Assembly (NCBI GenBank): GCA_963556195.1
Contig: OY744544.1
Location: forward strand, 46,376,484-46,440,483
Length of the DNA stretch: 64,000 bases
Reading direction: 5' to 3'
Source of the DNA: Sepiola atlantica
Taxonomy: Eukaryota; Mollusca; Cephalopoda; Sepiida; Sepiolidae
Shown here: piece after piece, positions 1-12,000 of the stretch
How the letters are laid out: the number at the start of each line of letters is the position of its first letter
Position numbering within the stretch: the first letter of the stretch is position 1
Position numbers and translations under genes: made by a program
Notes under the pieces: model-generated
Database searches by the model: none
What the model was told of the DNA's origin: nothing
The model's input: the letters and a program-made list of their open reading frames with translations, nothing else

Positions 1-661
1 CCAAAATATTAATGCATTGAGCCATTGTCCTTCCAATACTCTTGTATGCATCGGAGAGCTGGACGACATACAGCCCACATCTTATAGCACTCGAAAAACT
101 ACATCAAAAACTTTTACGAAAAAATTTAAAAATTAACTGGCAAGATCGTCGAACTAACATCAGTGTCCTGGAAGAGTCTGGTTGCTCTAGTATAGAGACT
201 TTAATTGTTAAAAATTGTTTGAGATGGGTGGGTCATGTGGTAAGAATAAGCGACCAGTACTATCCTAAAAAATATTTTATTCCGAACTGAATGTGGGATC
301 TTAAAGGGTTGGAAGACAGAAGAAGCAATACAGGAATTGTTTCAAGAAGGATATGAAAAGGTGTGGAATTGATCACACAACATGGGAAGCGAATGCACTT
401 GGGAGAATGAAGTGGAGGAATGGAATAAGAGGTGGTGTGGAAAGATTTGAAAGTGAACGGTGTCATCACGTTGAAGAACAGAAAGCAGCGAGAATAGTGT
501 GCAGCGATAATCACTTGCCAAACGATGATGCATGCCCTATGGATGTGTGGACTTCGAATTGGACTGTTTTCTCATATGAGAATCCACAAATGACGCTACT
601 GGAAACCTGTATACTCGATTCGAGCGAGGGCCATGATGATGATGATGATGATGATGATGAT
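1..661 (+). pseudogene. 3' end of a non-LTR retrotransposon (LINE) reverse transcriptase, with ATG/TGA microsatellite tail
   Basis: The reading frame entering from the left edge gives the end of a LINE reverse transcriptase. It contains LLYASESWTTY, LHQKLLRKNLKINWQDRRTN and LRWVGHVVRISD (about 40-290), the connector typical of LINE polymerases in invertebrates. After frame breaks, a segment near 545-595 reads MCGLRIGLFSHMRIH, like the C-terminal zinc-finger-type end of these proteins. The copy finishes in a run of TGA triplets at 632-661, a common LINE 3' tail. Frameshifts and stops show it is dead. The 5' part is outside the window, and the clade is not resolved from this short piece. Confidence 0.8.
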
Positions 662-829
662 TGTTATACATGTAGCATTTTATGGCCCTTTTTTCTTATG
701 TAACAAATGTGCAACAAAATGAATTAGAGATAACTTTCGTTGTGCTACGATTTTGTTACACATGTGCAACAAGTCTCTGTTTTGTTTCAAATATGAAACA
801 AATGCACGTGGTGCAATTGAAATTCCAAG

Positions 830-1680
830 AAATGTTGGATATAAAATGTACTTTTACAATTATTATCATACTTCAGTGAATTTGATAGTGTGGCTTTCCA
901 AACAAGGTCTATTTTCATTTGGCACGGTTAGACATAATAGATTGGCAAACTGCAAATTAGTAAGAGAGAAAGATATGAAATCACATGGAAGAGGGTTTTC
1001 TACCGAAATGGTTACAAGCTACGATGGTGTCGATGTATCTTGCATACAATGGTATGACAATAAAATTGTATTGTTGCTCTCATCTCTGACTGGCGAAACT
1101 CCTATTTCAACAGTTCAAAGGTTTGATCAGTCGAAAAAGAAGAAAATTGACATAAAATGTGTCGTGCTATAACAAGCGTATGGGAGGTATAGATTTGATG
1201 AACAGCCTCACTTCTTTCAGTGGAACACTTGATCAGTTAACATAGAAACAAAATGCGCAGGCGTAAATATTACATGCGTCTGTTCTATCATCTTTTTGAT
1301 ACTACTCTAGTGAATTCTTGGTTTTTTCATCGCAAAGCTCATGTCCATCAAAAAAGACTGCTAGACTTCCATGGAATTGTAGCTGAAGTACTTTGTAAAA
1401 CTGGCTGTTGAACTGCTTCAAAACGAGGAAGACCTTTTATCTGATGTTGATCTCATGCTAGAAGATCAAAGCAGCAAAGAGGTCAAACTTCACATGTTCC
1501 TCTGAAAGAAGTGAGACTGGATGGACTTGATCGTTTCATGAATTGGAAGAAGAAAGACAAAGATGCAAGATGCCGAGACACCATTTAATGACTCATGTAC
1601 ATTGCAATAAATGTGGCATTGCACTTTGTTTCAATAAGGATCACAATTGTTTCCTTAAATTTCATACTAAATATATTCTG
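830..1680 (+). pseudogene. piggyBac-like (PGBD) transposase relic
   Basis: The +frame at 830-1170 reads YFYNYYHTSVNLIVWL, then GTVRHNRLANCKL, then IQWYDNKIVLLLSS and VQRFDQSKKKKIDI. This is the order seen in the DDE domain of piggyBac transposases (DNYYTS, GT-R-NR, WYDNK). The frame stops at 1170 but continues after a shift as YNKRMGGIDLMNSL (about 1170-1210), then after another shift as KYYMRLFYHLFDTTLVNSWF (about 1265-1330). A Cys-rich end HCNKCGIALCF (about 1600-1635) matches the C-terminal zinc-binding domain. The breaks make it non-functional. TTAA-flanked inverted repeats were not found. Confidence 0.78.
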
Positions 1681-1806
1681 ATATTATAGATATAGTAAAG
1701 TGACTTTTGTTCATGCATGTATAATATGAATTTTGTTTTGTTTATGCTGGGATATTACGTCAAAAGGCAATTGCTATCTTTTTATTCAATATTTTATATA
1801 ATACTA
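1681..1806. other. AT-rich spacer, nothing recognised
   Basis: This is AT-rich sequence between the piggyBac relic and a Helitron terminus. I see no open frame or repeat structure. Confidence 0.4.
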
Positions 1807-2053
1807 GCAGGCTACCCGGCGTTGTCCGGGGCCATAAAAACAAAATATGTGAAATTAAGTAGTGTGTGTAAATCTTTATAACAAAACTTCTATCGCTCCC
1901 CCCTCTCTCTCTCTAGTCGTCTCTTTATCTTTTTTTTCTTTCCCTCGCACCGATTTTTTCATCCTTCTTCCCAACCCTCTCTTTCTGTTTTTCCCAGCCC
2001 ATTATTTTCTCTTATTGTTATGCTCAATGTTAAATTCAATTTCATTATATTAA
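1807..2053 (-). mobile_element. Helitron 3' terminus (minus orientation)
   Basis: Read on the minus strand, the sequence ends in a GC-rich hairpin (CCCGG / CCGGG type, loop GACAACG-like) followed by TAGCCTGCTAG and then T. This is the canonical Helitron 3' end: stem-loop, then CTAG, inserted next to T. The adjoining bases (a run of a, then agtgtgtgtaa and ctttata) match the sequence next to the same terminus at 31911, so the two are one family. The opposite end was not located. Confidence 0.6.
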
Positions 2054-2538
2054 GAAGGTATGCAATGTTAATGAAGTCAACAGTCCAAGGAGAGTTAATA
2101 TATACCAGTTACCAAAAGTAATACTGTAATCTTACAATTTTTGATCATGGATAACGCCGAGTAGAATAAATGATCCGGATCAATTCCTAAGTTTTGTCAC
2201 CTCACTCCATTTAACGATATTAAAAAGATACGTAATGTTGAGCAAGTCATTAGTCCGAAGAGATTTACTATATACCCATTACTAAAAGTAATACTGAAAT
2301 CTTACAATTCTTGATCCCGAACAATGCCGAGTTAAACAAATATTCCAGGTAAATTCCTAATTTTTTGTGCTCGTTCCTTTAATATGAAGATCAATTATTT
2401 AGATAAAGGCAATAGTCCGAAGAGATTTAATTTATACCAGTTACCGAAAGTAACACTGTAATCGTAGAATTTTTTTATCTAAGACAATATCTGAGTAAAA
2501 CAAATGATCCCGGGCAATTCATAATTTATTGCGCCTTT
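2054..2538. repeat. Three degenerate tandem units of about 160-175 bp
   Basis: Units begin near 2054, 2229 and 2390. Each contains an agtc-type start, a gaagagattta-like segment, accagttaccaaaagtaa-like text, a cttacaatttttgatc-like segment and aaatgatcc followed by caattcctaa. The copies differ by many substitutions, so the array is old. No coding potential is visible. Confidence 0.65.
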
Positions 2539-3500
2539 CCCAAACCTCCGACTCCTTCCTATACCATCCGACTCGGACTCCTTCCCATGTCATACGACTC
2601 CATCCCATACGACTTCGACCCCTTCCCATACCATCCAACTCTGACATCTTCTAATGCCATTGGACCCTTTCCCATACCATCTGACTCCTTCTATACCATA
2701 CAACTCTGACATCTCCCAATACCATACGACGCTTCCCATACCATACAACTCTGACTACTTACCATACCATCAGACTCCACCCCATACCATCAGATTCCTT
2801 CCCATACCATCCGACCAGGACTCCTTCCCATACAATATGACTCTAACTCCTTCCCATACCAACTGACTTTGATTCCATCCCATACCATCTGACTCCTTCC
2901 TATACTATCCTACTCGGACTCCTTCCCATACCACCTAACTCTAATTCTTTCCCATACCATCTGAGGTGAACTCCTTCCAATACCATCGGACTCGGACTCC
3001 TTCCACTACATTCGGCTCGGACTTCTTCCTATACCATTCTATTACTTCCTATACATACTGACTCCTTTCCATACCATCCGTCTCCTTCAAATACATTCCA
3101 ACTCCGACTCCTTCCCATACCATCCAACTCTGATTCCTTCCAATATAATGCAACTTCACCTCGTTTTCATACCATGTGATTCCACCTTGTTCCCATGCCA
3201 TCCTACCCCATCCCATACCATCCGACCCTGTCCGATACAATCAGACTCCATCTGATACTATCCGACTCTGACTCCTTTCCATACTAACTGACTGATTCCT
3301 TCCTATACAATCTGACTGACTCCTTCCCATATCAATCGACTTTGACTCATCCCATACCAGCTGATTCAGACTCCTCCTCATAACATCTATCTCGGACTAA
3401 GTCCCATACCATCCGACTCCTTCCAATACCATCAACATCGGACTCCTTACCATACCATGCAACTCAAACTGTACCATACCATGCGACTTAGACTCCGTAC
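2539..3500. repeat. Degenerate minisatellite, units of about 24-27 bp (ccataccatccgactc type)
   Basis: About 35 imperfect units built on ctccttcccataccatc and cgactctga. Substitutions and indels are frequent. The open frames on both strands arise only because the units are stop-poor. It grades into a sister array at about 3500. Confidence 0.8.
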
Positions 3501-5580
3501 CATACCATCTGGCTCTGATTCCGTGCTGAACTCCAGACTCTGACCCAAACCGCAGGCTTTGACTCCTACCTGAACTGTAGGTTCTGACTCTTTCTCCAAC
3601 CACAGGCTCTGACTCCTTCTCCAACCGCAGGCTCTGACTCTTTCACAAACCTCAGGCTCTGACTCTTTCACAAACCTCAGGCTCTGATTCCTTCCCGAAC
3701 TGACTCTGACTCCTTTTTAAATCGCAGGCTCTGAATCGTTCCTGAACCATCGGCTTTGACTGTTTTCCAAACCTCCGACTCTGACTCCTTCCCGAACATC
3801 AGTTTTTTTATCTCTGGTAATGCTACGTTTAAACACACCTGCTTTATCAATGGAATTGAGCACTTCTTAATTAAACACCTGCTCTATCTAGGATAATGAG
3901 CACTTTTAAAATTAAGGAGGCCTACTCAAACTTTCTCTTCTTTTCGCTAACCTCTGACTCTCACTTCTACTAAGAATCTCTGACTCTCATTACTTCTCAA
4001 AACGTCCGACTCTACCTCCTTCTAAACCTCCAACTGACTCCTACCCGAACGTCAGGCTCTGACACATCCCCAAACCTCATGATGTCACTCCTACCCAAAA
4101 CTCAGGATCTCACTCCTTCTCGAAATTTCGGCTTCGAATCCTTCTCAAACCTCAGACTCTCACTCTTTCCTGAACCTCAGGCTCAGACTTTAATCCTGAA
4201 CCTCTGACTGCAACTCCTTCCTGAACTGAAGACTATGACTCCATCCCTAACCTCCTGCTGTGTCTGTTTCCCAAACATCCGCCTCTGACCCCTTCTCGAA
4301 CATCAGTTTTTTATCCTGGGCAATGTTTCATTAAAAAACACCAGCTCTATCAAGGATATGGATCACTTTTTAATTAAAAAACGACTTTATCTAGGATAAT
4401 GAGCACTTTTAAAATTAAGGAGACCTACACTGACTTCTTCTTTGCTTCTCAGAACATCTGACTCTGACTCTTACCAGAACCTCAGGCTCTGACTCTTACT
4501 CGAACCTAAGAGTTGACTCCTACCCGCACATAAGGCTCAGACTCCTACCCGTACATGAGGCTCGGACTCCTTCCCAAAGCTCAGGCTCTGACTCCTACCC
4601 GAACCTCAGACTCTGACTCTATCTAGGATATTGAGCACTTTTTGATCAAACACCCACTCTATCTATGATAATCAGCAATTTCAAAATTAAGGCGGCCTAC
4701 TCTGACTTCTTCTTTGTTTCCCTAACATCCGACTCTGACCTCTTTCTCAGAACCTCCAACTCGGACTCCTTCCCAAATTTTCGACTCTGACACCCTCCCG
4801 AACCCCAGACTCTGACTCCTACCCGAAACTCAGGCTCTGACTCCTACCCGAACCTCAGGCTCTGACTCTTACCCGAACCTCACACTCTCCTTCCCAAACC
4901 TCAGGCTCTGACTCATTCCCGAACATCAGTTTTTGTTTTTTTTATCTCAGGCAATGCTGCGTTTAAACCCACCTGCTCTATCTAGGATATTGAGTACTTT
5001 TTTTATTAAACACCTGCTCTATCTACGATAATAAACACTTTTGAAATAAAGGAGGCCTACTCTGACTTCTATTTTTTTCTTGAACCTCAGACTCTGACTT
5101 CTACCCGAACGTCAGGCTCTGGCTCTTACCGGAACGTCAGGCTCTGACTCTTACCCGAACGTCAGGCTCTGACTCTTACCCGAACTGCAGGCCCTCTTTC
5201 CTGAACCTCCAGCTCTGGCTCTTTCTCGAACGTCAGGCTCTGAGTCCTACCCAAACGTCAGGCTCTGACACCCACCCGAACGTCAGGCCTTGACTCCTTT
5301 CTGAACCTCAGGCACTTACTCCTACACGAACTGCAGGCTCTTAATCCTTTTTTTCCGAATCTAAGGAACTGACTCCTACTCCTTCCCGAACTGCAGGCTC
5401 TGACCCCTTTCCTGAACCTCCGGTTTTGATTATTTACCGAACCTCCAGCTTTGACTGTTTCCCAAACCTCCGACTCTGACTCCTTACCGAATATAAGTTT
5501 TTTTTTATCCCTGGCAATGCTCCGTTTAAACACACCTTCTCTATCTAGGATATTGATCACTTTAAAAATAAAGATAGCCT
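3500..5580. repeat. Composite minisatellite: 24-bp units interleaved with a longer non-repeat cassette
   Basis: Units of the type gactcctacccgaacctcag and gctct make up most of the stretch. At about 3790-3930, 4290-4430, 4615-4710, 4920-5070 and 5490-5580 the array is interrupted by a related cassette. The cassette contains gaacatcagtttttt, ctgctctatctaggata, gagcacttttaaaattaagg and aggcctactctgacttct. The cassette plus minisatellite therefore recurs as a unit of several hundred bp with varying minisatellite length. No gene is seen. Confidence 0.8.
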
Positions 5581-5689
5581 GCAGAGCACTTTTATCTTTG
5601 TAGAGATATTCTCTTTTATTTGTAAATGATGGAAAGGAAAAAAGAAAAATGTGTATGCCTTCTGAGCACTAATTAAACACTCAAATACA

Positions 5690-6230
5690 ATTAAGAGCAT
5701 TTTCCATAGGGGTGCTAACTGCACAAGTCCCCTAAAACGTATTCCATAGGGGTGCTATACTGCACAAGCTCCGTAAAACGTATGCCATAGGGGCACTAAA
5801 TTGCACAAGCCCCAAATAAACGTTTTCCATAGGGGCGCTATACTGCACAAGCATCGAAAAGCATCCCACAGAAAATCACTATAGTGCACAAGCCCCAAAA
5901 AGGGTTTTCCCCATATGTGCTATACTGCTCAAGCCACTAAAAAGCGTTTTCGGTGGGGTCGCTAAACTGCACAAGCCTCCTAAAAACGTATTCCATAGGG
6001 GCGCTATACTGCACAAGATCCCTAAAAACGTATTCCATAGTGGCGCTGAACTGTACAAGCCCTAAATAAGCGTTTTTCATAAGGGTGCTAAACTGCATAA
6101 GCCCTATAAAAGCGTTTTTCATATTACTGCACAAGACCTCGTAAAATGTTTTCCATAGGGGCGCTATACTGCACAAACCCCGAGAAAGCGTTTACTATGG
6201 TGGCGCTAAACTACACAAGCCCCCGAAAAG
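5690..6230. repeat. Tandem repeat of about 45 bp (ccataggggcgctatactgc type)
   Basis: About a dozen imperfect units, each containing gttttccataggggcgcta, actgcacaagcccc and a short A-rich joint. Copies vary in the second half. It lies directly left of the Helitron at 6283. Confidence 0.8.
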
Positions 6231-6564
6231 CGAAAATGTCGTATATATCGTTTTTGGTCAGATTGATTTGTTTTATTAGATACTAGCAGGGGTACCCGGC
6301 GTTGCCCGGGGCTCTCTTTCGGGGCTGTTACTGTAGGGCGCTGGGTGTAGTCCTTGCAAGAAAAGTGCAAGTTTGTTTTTTTTCATAAATTGGAAGAACA
6401 CGCCCTTGTGTCACATCGCATCGCTGTGGAAGAGAGATTTAAAAAAAAATGAAAAAGTAAAAAGTAAAAAAGAATTTTTTTCTAGGACTTTTGGCTCTCC
6501 CCATTGCCCGGGGGGGGGGGGGGGGAAGTAAGTACTAACCCTGTCCCCCCCTTCCCTTTTAGAT

Positions 6565-6680
6565 GTATATTTCGGTCACCGTTAAAAAAAGCGCTCGAGT
6601 CGACTGGGATCAAACGCTAAAACTTTAGGTAATGGTTAAAGCGTCTATAACCACCGGACTACAGACCACGGTAAAATACA
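6565..6680 (-). mobile_element. tRNA-related SINE fragment inside the Helitron
   Basis: On the minus strand the order is GTCCGGTGGTTATAGACGC (A-box-like), a spacer of about 30 bases, then GTTTGATCCCAGTCGAC (B-box-like). This is the spacing of an RNA polymerase III internal promoter in tRNA-derived SINEs. It is too diverged to be a functional tRNA gene. Confidence 0.5.
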
Positions 6681-7099
6681 TTACGAAAAATAAGTCAGTT
6701 AAACAAAGTGTGAAAACAATGAAAGTTTCTTATTAATGTAAACAAAATTATTATTTTGTTTTCAGCGATTGCTTTTTTTTACAAAGTTTTGCTATCCATC
6801 AAACAAATCTCTCATTATTAACCAAAAACATACTGTAAAAGTTTATACTTTTTATTAATATAAGCATCAAAGTGTTTATTATGTTATCAGCGATTCGGTT
6901 CAAATTCTGTAGAAGTACACCTAGAGCAAATGTGGTATTGTGGTGATTTAGATGATTCTAGCATAGAGTAGGGTATACAATTTTATTACTTTAGGCCAAG
7001 GATGCCCAACGAATCTCATTTTCCCACACTTTTGATGGCCTTGTGCTAAATTTGTCATGAATGTAAATTCTTATATATTTTCTGCAAATAAAGAAATCA

Positions 7100-7320
7100 A
7101 AGTCTAGTATCTGTTCGGATGGATGCTACACCCCTTCGACCGGTACCGTAAAGGTTTGTCCCGTGCAGTTCTAGGAGGTTCACCCTTCCAGGCTTTGCTT
7201 TCTCATCCGTCAAGAATGGGTTAGTTTATTGCTAATCGTTTGAGGCGCCTCCTACCGGGGAATGATTCCCATGCGGACATGTAGGGCGCTGCGTATTGTT
7301 CTTCCACGAAAAGAGCAACT
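7100..7320 (+). mobile_element. U2-headed SINE-like repeat, third copy (truncated head)
   Basis: Starts with ATCAAAGTCTAGTATCTG and TTC, matching the U2 snRNA 5' region, then GGATGGATGCTACAC. It continues into the same body as the two copies near 16 kb: gtgcagttctaggagg, then gaggcgcc, then taccggggaatg. The body is more diverged and the end differs. It lies inside the Helitron in the opposite orientation. Confidence 0.6.
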
Positions 7321-8287
7321 TTTTTTTTCATAAATTGGAAATGAGAAGAAGAAGAAGAAGAAGAAGAAGAAGGATTATATTTTGTAATTATTAAAACTAA
7401 CTGAAAATTTTGTGTATCATAATTTTGTTTTTACGAAGATAGAATTCCATTTATTGTTTATGTAGTTTGCGATGATTATTTTGTTTACGAAGTAAGTGTA
7501 TTTAGATTCGGTTCAAATTCTGTAAAAACTTGCGTAAAATCAATTTAGTATTATGTGTTATGTAAAAAATATAAACACTTTTTAAATGACTAAAGACAGT
7601 CGCAAACAAAAGAATTGAGTACTTTTTAAATCACTAAATACATTGATAATGCAAAAATTTTTTAGCAAGTGTTTTTTTGTTTTCAAGGCAATTTTAACGA
7701 ATTAAATGTTTTTGAAGGGGGCAAAACTAATGTTTTGTAAAGAAGTGCAAATATTAAAGTAAAGAAGAAATCCGTCTGAACTGAGGCAATATTTTTTTGG
7801 GTACCGTACACACACGCAAATATTTGTGTTATCAAAAAAACAAAAACATTCTGTACGGTTTCAGCATATCAAATTCTCTTCGCTAAGTTAGAAAATCGAA
7901 AATGATTTCTACCTCACTGATCGTGGATAGGAAAGGTTTTGACGATTCTGAAACAGAAGTTTTGTTTTTTCGTTTCTTGTATGTAAGTGAGAGAGAAGGG
8001 TTTTATTCTTTAGCATATGCAAACAAAAGGTATGAAGTAAAATGTTTCAATGAAATCTAGCAGCTCCGCCGTAGAAAAACGGAATTTGCCAAAATATTTG
8101 CGCATGCGTAGATCGAACGGATAGTTAAAAAAAACGATAAAATCTAAGCACTCCCATTACATTTTCGATGTCCGTTCTACACGAATAAATCGATGGCCTC
8201 TTCTAATTCTGACATGTTTCCTAGGGTTGTCCGGTTAGACAAATATCAACTTTGTGACTTTTGTTGAGTAGTTTTTGACGACTATCA

Positions 8288-8318
<31 letters not shown>

Positions 8319-8794
8319 CATACATACATACATACGGACAAGTAGCATTTATATAATAGAATTTTTTTGTACCAATTGTGCCATTTGTTGCACATTTGCC
8401 AAATCATTTATTTTTGTTCAATAAATATATATTTTTTCCATTTATACAACTTTATATTACTCATATGAAACGTTTTTCACTTGATAAATTTTTTTACGAA
8501 CAATTATAAAAAACAAAGCATTTAAAGATTAACATAAAATGAACTCCTATTTTCGAGACATTCTAGTGTTTTAGAGCAGTAAACAAAAAAAGTATTTTGT
8601 CCTGGGAGATTCTGTGCGTTTATGTCCTATAAAATTAAGGGCGACCAATAATGCAATCTTCTGCATTGATCTGTTTCACTTAGGAAGTGGACAATTAGGT
8701 AAATAAAGCAATATTAAAGTAACAAACGCTACCATCACAAAAGAAACAATTACATAAAATACATTGCAATATTTAGGTGATAAGAAACGTACAT

Positions 8795-8905
8795 ATTTCT
8801 AAGCAAGGCGTCATAGTTCGGAGGTAAGACGCCAGACCATAGACATCAATATCGAAGGTTCGATCCTTGTCCAAGTTAGACATGCTGATAACGACTGTGA
8901 GCCAG
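8795..8905 (+). mobile_element. tRNA-related SINE fragment
   Basis: Contains TAGTTCGGAGGTAAGACGCC (A-box-like) and AAGGTTCGATCCTTGTCC (B-box-like) at tRNA-like spacing. A cloverleaf does not close, so it is read as a SINE head and not a tRNA gene. Confidence 0.5.
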
Positions 8906-10980
8906 AAACACGTTTATGTACGTATACAATTAATGAAAAATATATATAATAATCATAATATTCACAAATAAAATATTTAAAGAATGGATACATAGGGAGT
9001 GTGAATGGGTAAAATTACCCAGCTCCCTAGGTCATTTGAAATCTTACATCGTATCAGGTCGGCTGACCGTGTAAAATAATAAGAAAGATAGAACTATGAG
9101 ACTGACGTCACACGTTCACAGGCGTGGGATATTGAAACGTACACGTATCTTTTATTGTTCGGCAGAAAAGGCCCTTCATAATAAACATATATAGGTCAAC
9201 GTGAAAGTATGCCGAATTTGTTCTAGAAAATAGAAGAATCTATACTGCCGACTCGGCTTAAACTGTTTCTATGTACTTAAATAGGTGATAATTTGAGTGA
9301 TCAGGTGTTGTATATAACATTAGGTCATAGTTATTCTGCTAGACGAGGACCACTACCAAATACACCGAACATAACATGCAATTTTGGTCCGTTTCTTGTG
9401 ATCTGCGCTGACCACACACTGGCCTGCGATGACAGTTCGAATTCAGATTCAGCTATAAAATATATGCGGAAACATCCATGAGTCTCATTCTAGAAAATAA
9501 GTAAAATACATCAAAGGAAAATGAAAAAAACTAATAATGGAAAAGATATTTTTTTAATAAAAAGAACATTTCTTTACAGAAGGATAATACATTTGTAAAT
9601 ATTACAGTAGAAGTAGAAAAAAAGAATGAGAATTCTTTAAACGTAAATCAATCATTAAGATGCTCAAACTCTAATCATTTAAAACAATGTTATCGAGTAG
9701 AGTTGCATTTTAACAGCAAAAGGCACATTTCCACACATACCCATCTCATAAAGATGAATGGTGACATTCATGAAAGGGTTTCGCATCCGTCTCTACTTTG
9801 AATAATAATCAATCTAACAGAAATGATCAAGTAAAAAAATGTTCAATTGTGTTGAATTCGAATCTTGAAGAAAAACTAACTTGACTTATCTGAATGAGGA
9901 AATCAATTTTACGGGAGAAAGTTCATTCTCACACTTTGCTTGTTAGGCAACTGATGACGCCTTTCACTTCTCGACACAAAGACGCAGACATTTATAGCAC
10001 AGACAAATATGCACAGACTTTTGTTACAGACGCATTTACACACGCTGATACTGACAATGATTCCTTGGCCTTTTGACAAGGAGCAAAGTGTAGCATCTGT
10101 TCTGATACGATACTTCATCTTTTTTGTCCTCAGTCAGTTGAGGAAAAATCATTCTAGACTGAGGCAATTTAAATTTTTGTCCCAATTCAGAGTGCCCCTT
10201 TCTTGGTGAGCTGGATTTTCCCCACATTAAAAACCGACCTTTTATCTAATACTGCCCTCGTGGGGAGGCAAGTAAATAAGGACTCATCTTCATGAATATT
10301 ATTGCACACACACACACACACACGCATACAAACGCGCGCACACACACATACAAACGCGCGCACACACACATATGTAAACAAATACACTTAGTAAAGAACA
10401 GTATTTCTCAACATTAACAAATGCCACACGAATGCAAGTTGACTTCTACATCAAGAAACATTCACATCTTCCTTTTATTATGCAATTTTTATTCGGTTTA
10501 GTATTCTTTAATACGCTCAGTCATGTCCATAAGAAGCTCTGCTCGTGTTCGTTCTTGTTTTATTTACGATGCTTTTTGTGTACCTTGAAAACATTTTGAG
10601 TGAATTTTCAAAAACAAAAACACCGCCAACTTTACAAACTACATTCTTAGTTAGTTTACAAACTATATTCTTATGATGCGCTCACTTAATATGCTCATTT
10701 AACAATGGAAATACATATGATAGTCAGTTATCTCCCCTATTTAAAACTCTTCACTGACATTACGCTAGAAATAGAAAAGAGACTACACTCTCTTTCGCAT
10801 CAAGTACAGCGATCAATTGAAACGTGTAAAATCACAGCTAAGAAAAGCAGGTAGAATTATCTTCACCTCTGACGTGTCTATTATTTGGTATCAGAAGTGC
10901 ATAATTAACATGGATTTTTTGTAATCGCTAACACAAATGTTCTAGAAAGGCAACATAAAATATATTAAGATCTGATTTTA
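8906..10980. other. Intergenic; only a CA/GC microsatellite recognised
   Basis: Short frames occur at chance frequency and none resembles a known protein. A CA-rich microsatellite with gcgcgcacacac and acatac variants lies at about 10303-10376. Confidence 0.4.
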
Positions 10981-10989
10981 GGAATTTGA

Positions 10990-12000
10990 ATTATATCTCG
11001 AGGCATAAGAAAAGAACGTCTAAGCCCGACAGCATTAAATGCACACTCTTCTTACACAGAGGAGGCAATTGAGGTAGACAATAGATTGTCATTCAGATAC
11101 GCGAAAACGGTAGATGCAGATTTGCTCTCAAAGTTTGTTGAGGGTAAGAAAGGCTTAGCTCATCCAGGCTACATTTGAAACAAGAGCAACCAGAAAGAAG
11201 AAGCATTCTGTTCTTTCGTAACTTACAAGCCGAAAAATGCGGCTAAAATGTATGTGATGGAATCAAGTCAAAATTGAGAAACCTGGCGGACTCGAATCTG
11301 AATACAGTAATGAGTAATGAGACTGTAGAGATGAAAGAACTACAAAAAAACGGGCACAAGACGGAGACGGATTAGCTAAGGCAGGATATCCGCGGAAAAA
11401 TAATTGTCATAAAAACTACCACAGAAATTCCCGAGAAGAAAATGAATGACGAAGATGTGGTTTTCATCACGTGGACAGAGCATGCCCTGATGAGGGAAGG
11501 GAGATATGCAGAAATTGCCAAAACGCATGCCATTTAAAAATGTCCCGAGAGAAGAAGAACGCCCACTATACCGACGAGTCACAGCCGGCTCAAAGGAGTT
11601 ATTAAGATGACGAAGATGACTAATACGATAACTTTGCCGTCGACTGGGTGAAGGGAACACATGCGGTGGACAGTGAACTAGACATAAGAAAGCTTAAACA
11701 GGCGCCAATATTCTGGCGATATCACATTATGAAAAGATGAAAAAAAACGGGAATACAGTCGACAAAAATGACTGGCTGACATCATAGACAGGCGAGAGAA
11801 TACCTGTTACGGGAAAGGCAAACATTACTGTTAAAAGGATCGTTACACGAATGATGCATTATGATAACGCTAAGAAACGTGCAACACATAGGCGCCTGAT
11901 AAGCTGAACCTAATTAAGCAAGTGAACATTATCTAAAACCTGGACAAAAATGACTAAACTCTAACAAAGATAAATGTAAATAACGGGGAGTTGTCTAAAA
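10990..12000 (+). pseudogene. Relic of an LTR-retrotransposon gag / protease region (Ty3/Gypsy-like)
   Basis: In fragments of the plus frames, about 11450-11560 reads RRCGFHHVDRACPDEGREIC followed by RNCQNACHLKMS. This resembles the paired Cys-His zinc knuckles of a retrotransposon nucleocapsid. Further down, near 11890-11950, translation with frame corrections resembles the segment after a retroviral-type protease (…KLNLIKQVN…). Upstream, about 11060-11170 gives a long stop-free segment ending FVEGKKGLAHPGY. No intact frame, reverse transcriptase core or LTR was recognised, so the family is tentative. Confidence 0.45.

Larger units (their letters stand above)
6283..8360 (-). mobile_element. 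Non-autonomous Helitron, about 2.1 kb
   Basis: Its 3' end on the minus strand is at 6283-6286: a CCCGGGCAACGCCGGG hairpin, a short spacer, then CTAG. Its 5' end is at 8360: on the minus strand it starts TCTATTATATAAATGC, then CTTGTCCGTATG and a (CATA)n run (plus 8289-8334). TC at the 5' end and hairpin plus CTAG at the 3' end are the defining Helitron termini. No Rep/helicase frame is present, so it depends on another element. It carries a GAA microsatellite (7343-7372), a tRNA-related SINE and a U2-headed repeat. The exact 5' border could shift by one or two bases. Confidence 0.72.

Noticed and set aside
2539..5560. Several frames of 60-100 residues on both strands
   Set aside because: They follow the minisatellite units and have no protein-like conservation.
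8820..8900. tRNA gene
   Set aside because: A- and B-box-like sequences are present but the acceptor and anticodon stems do not form.
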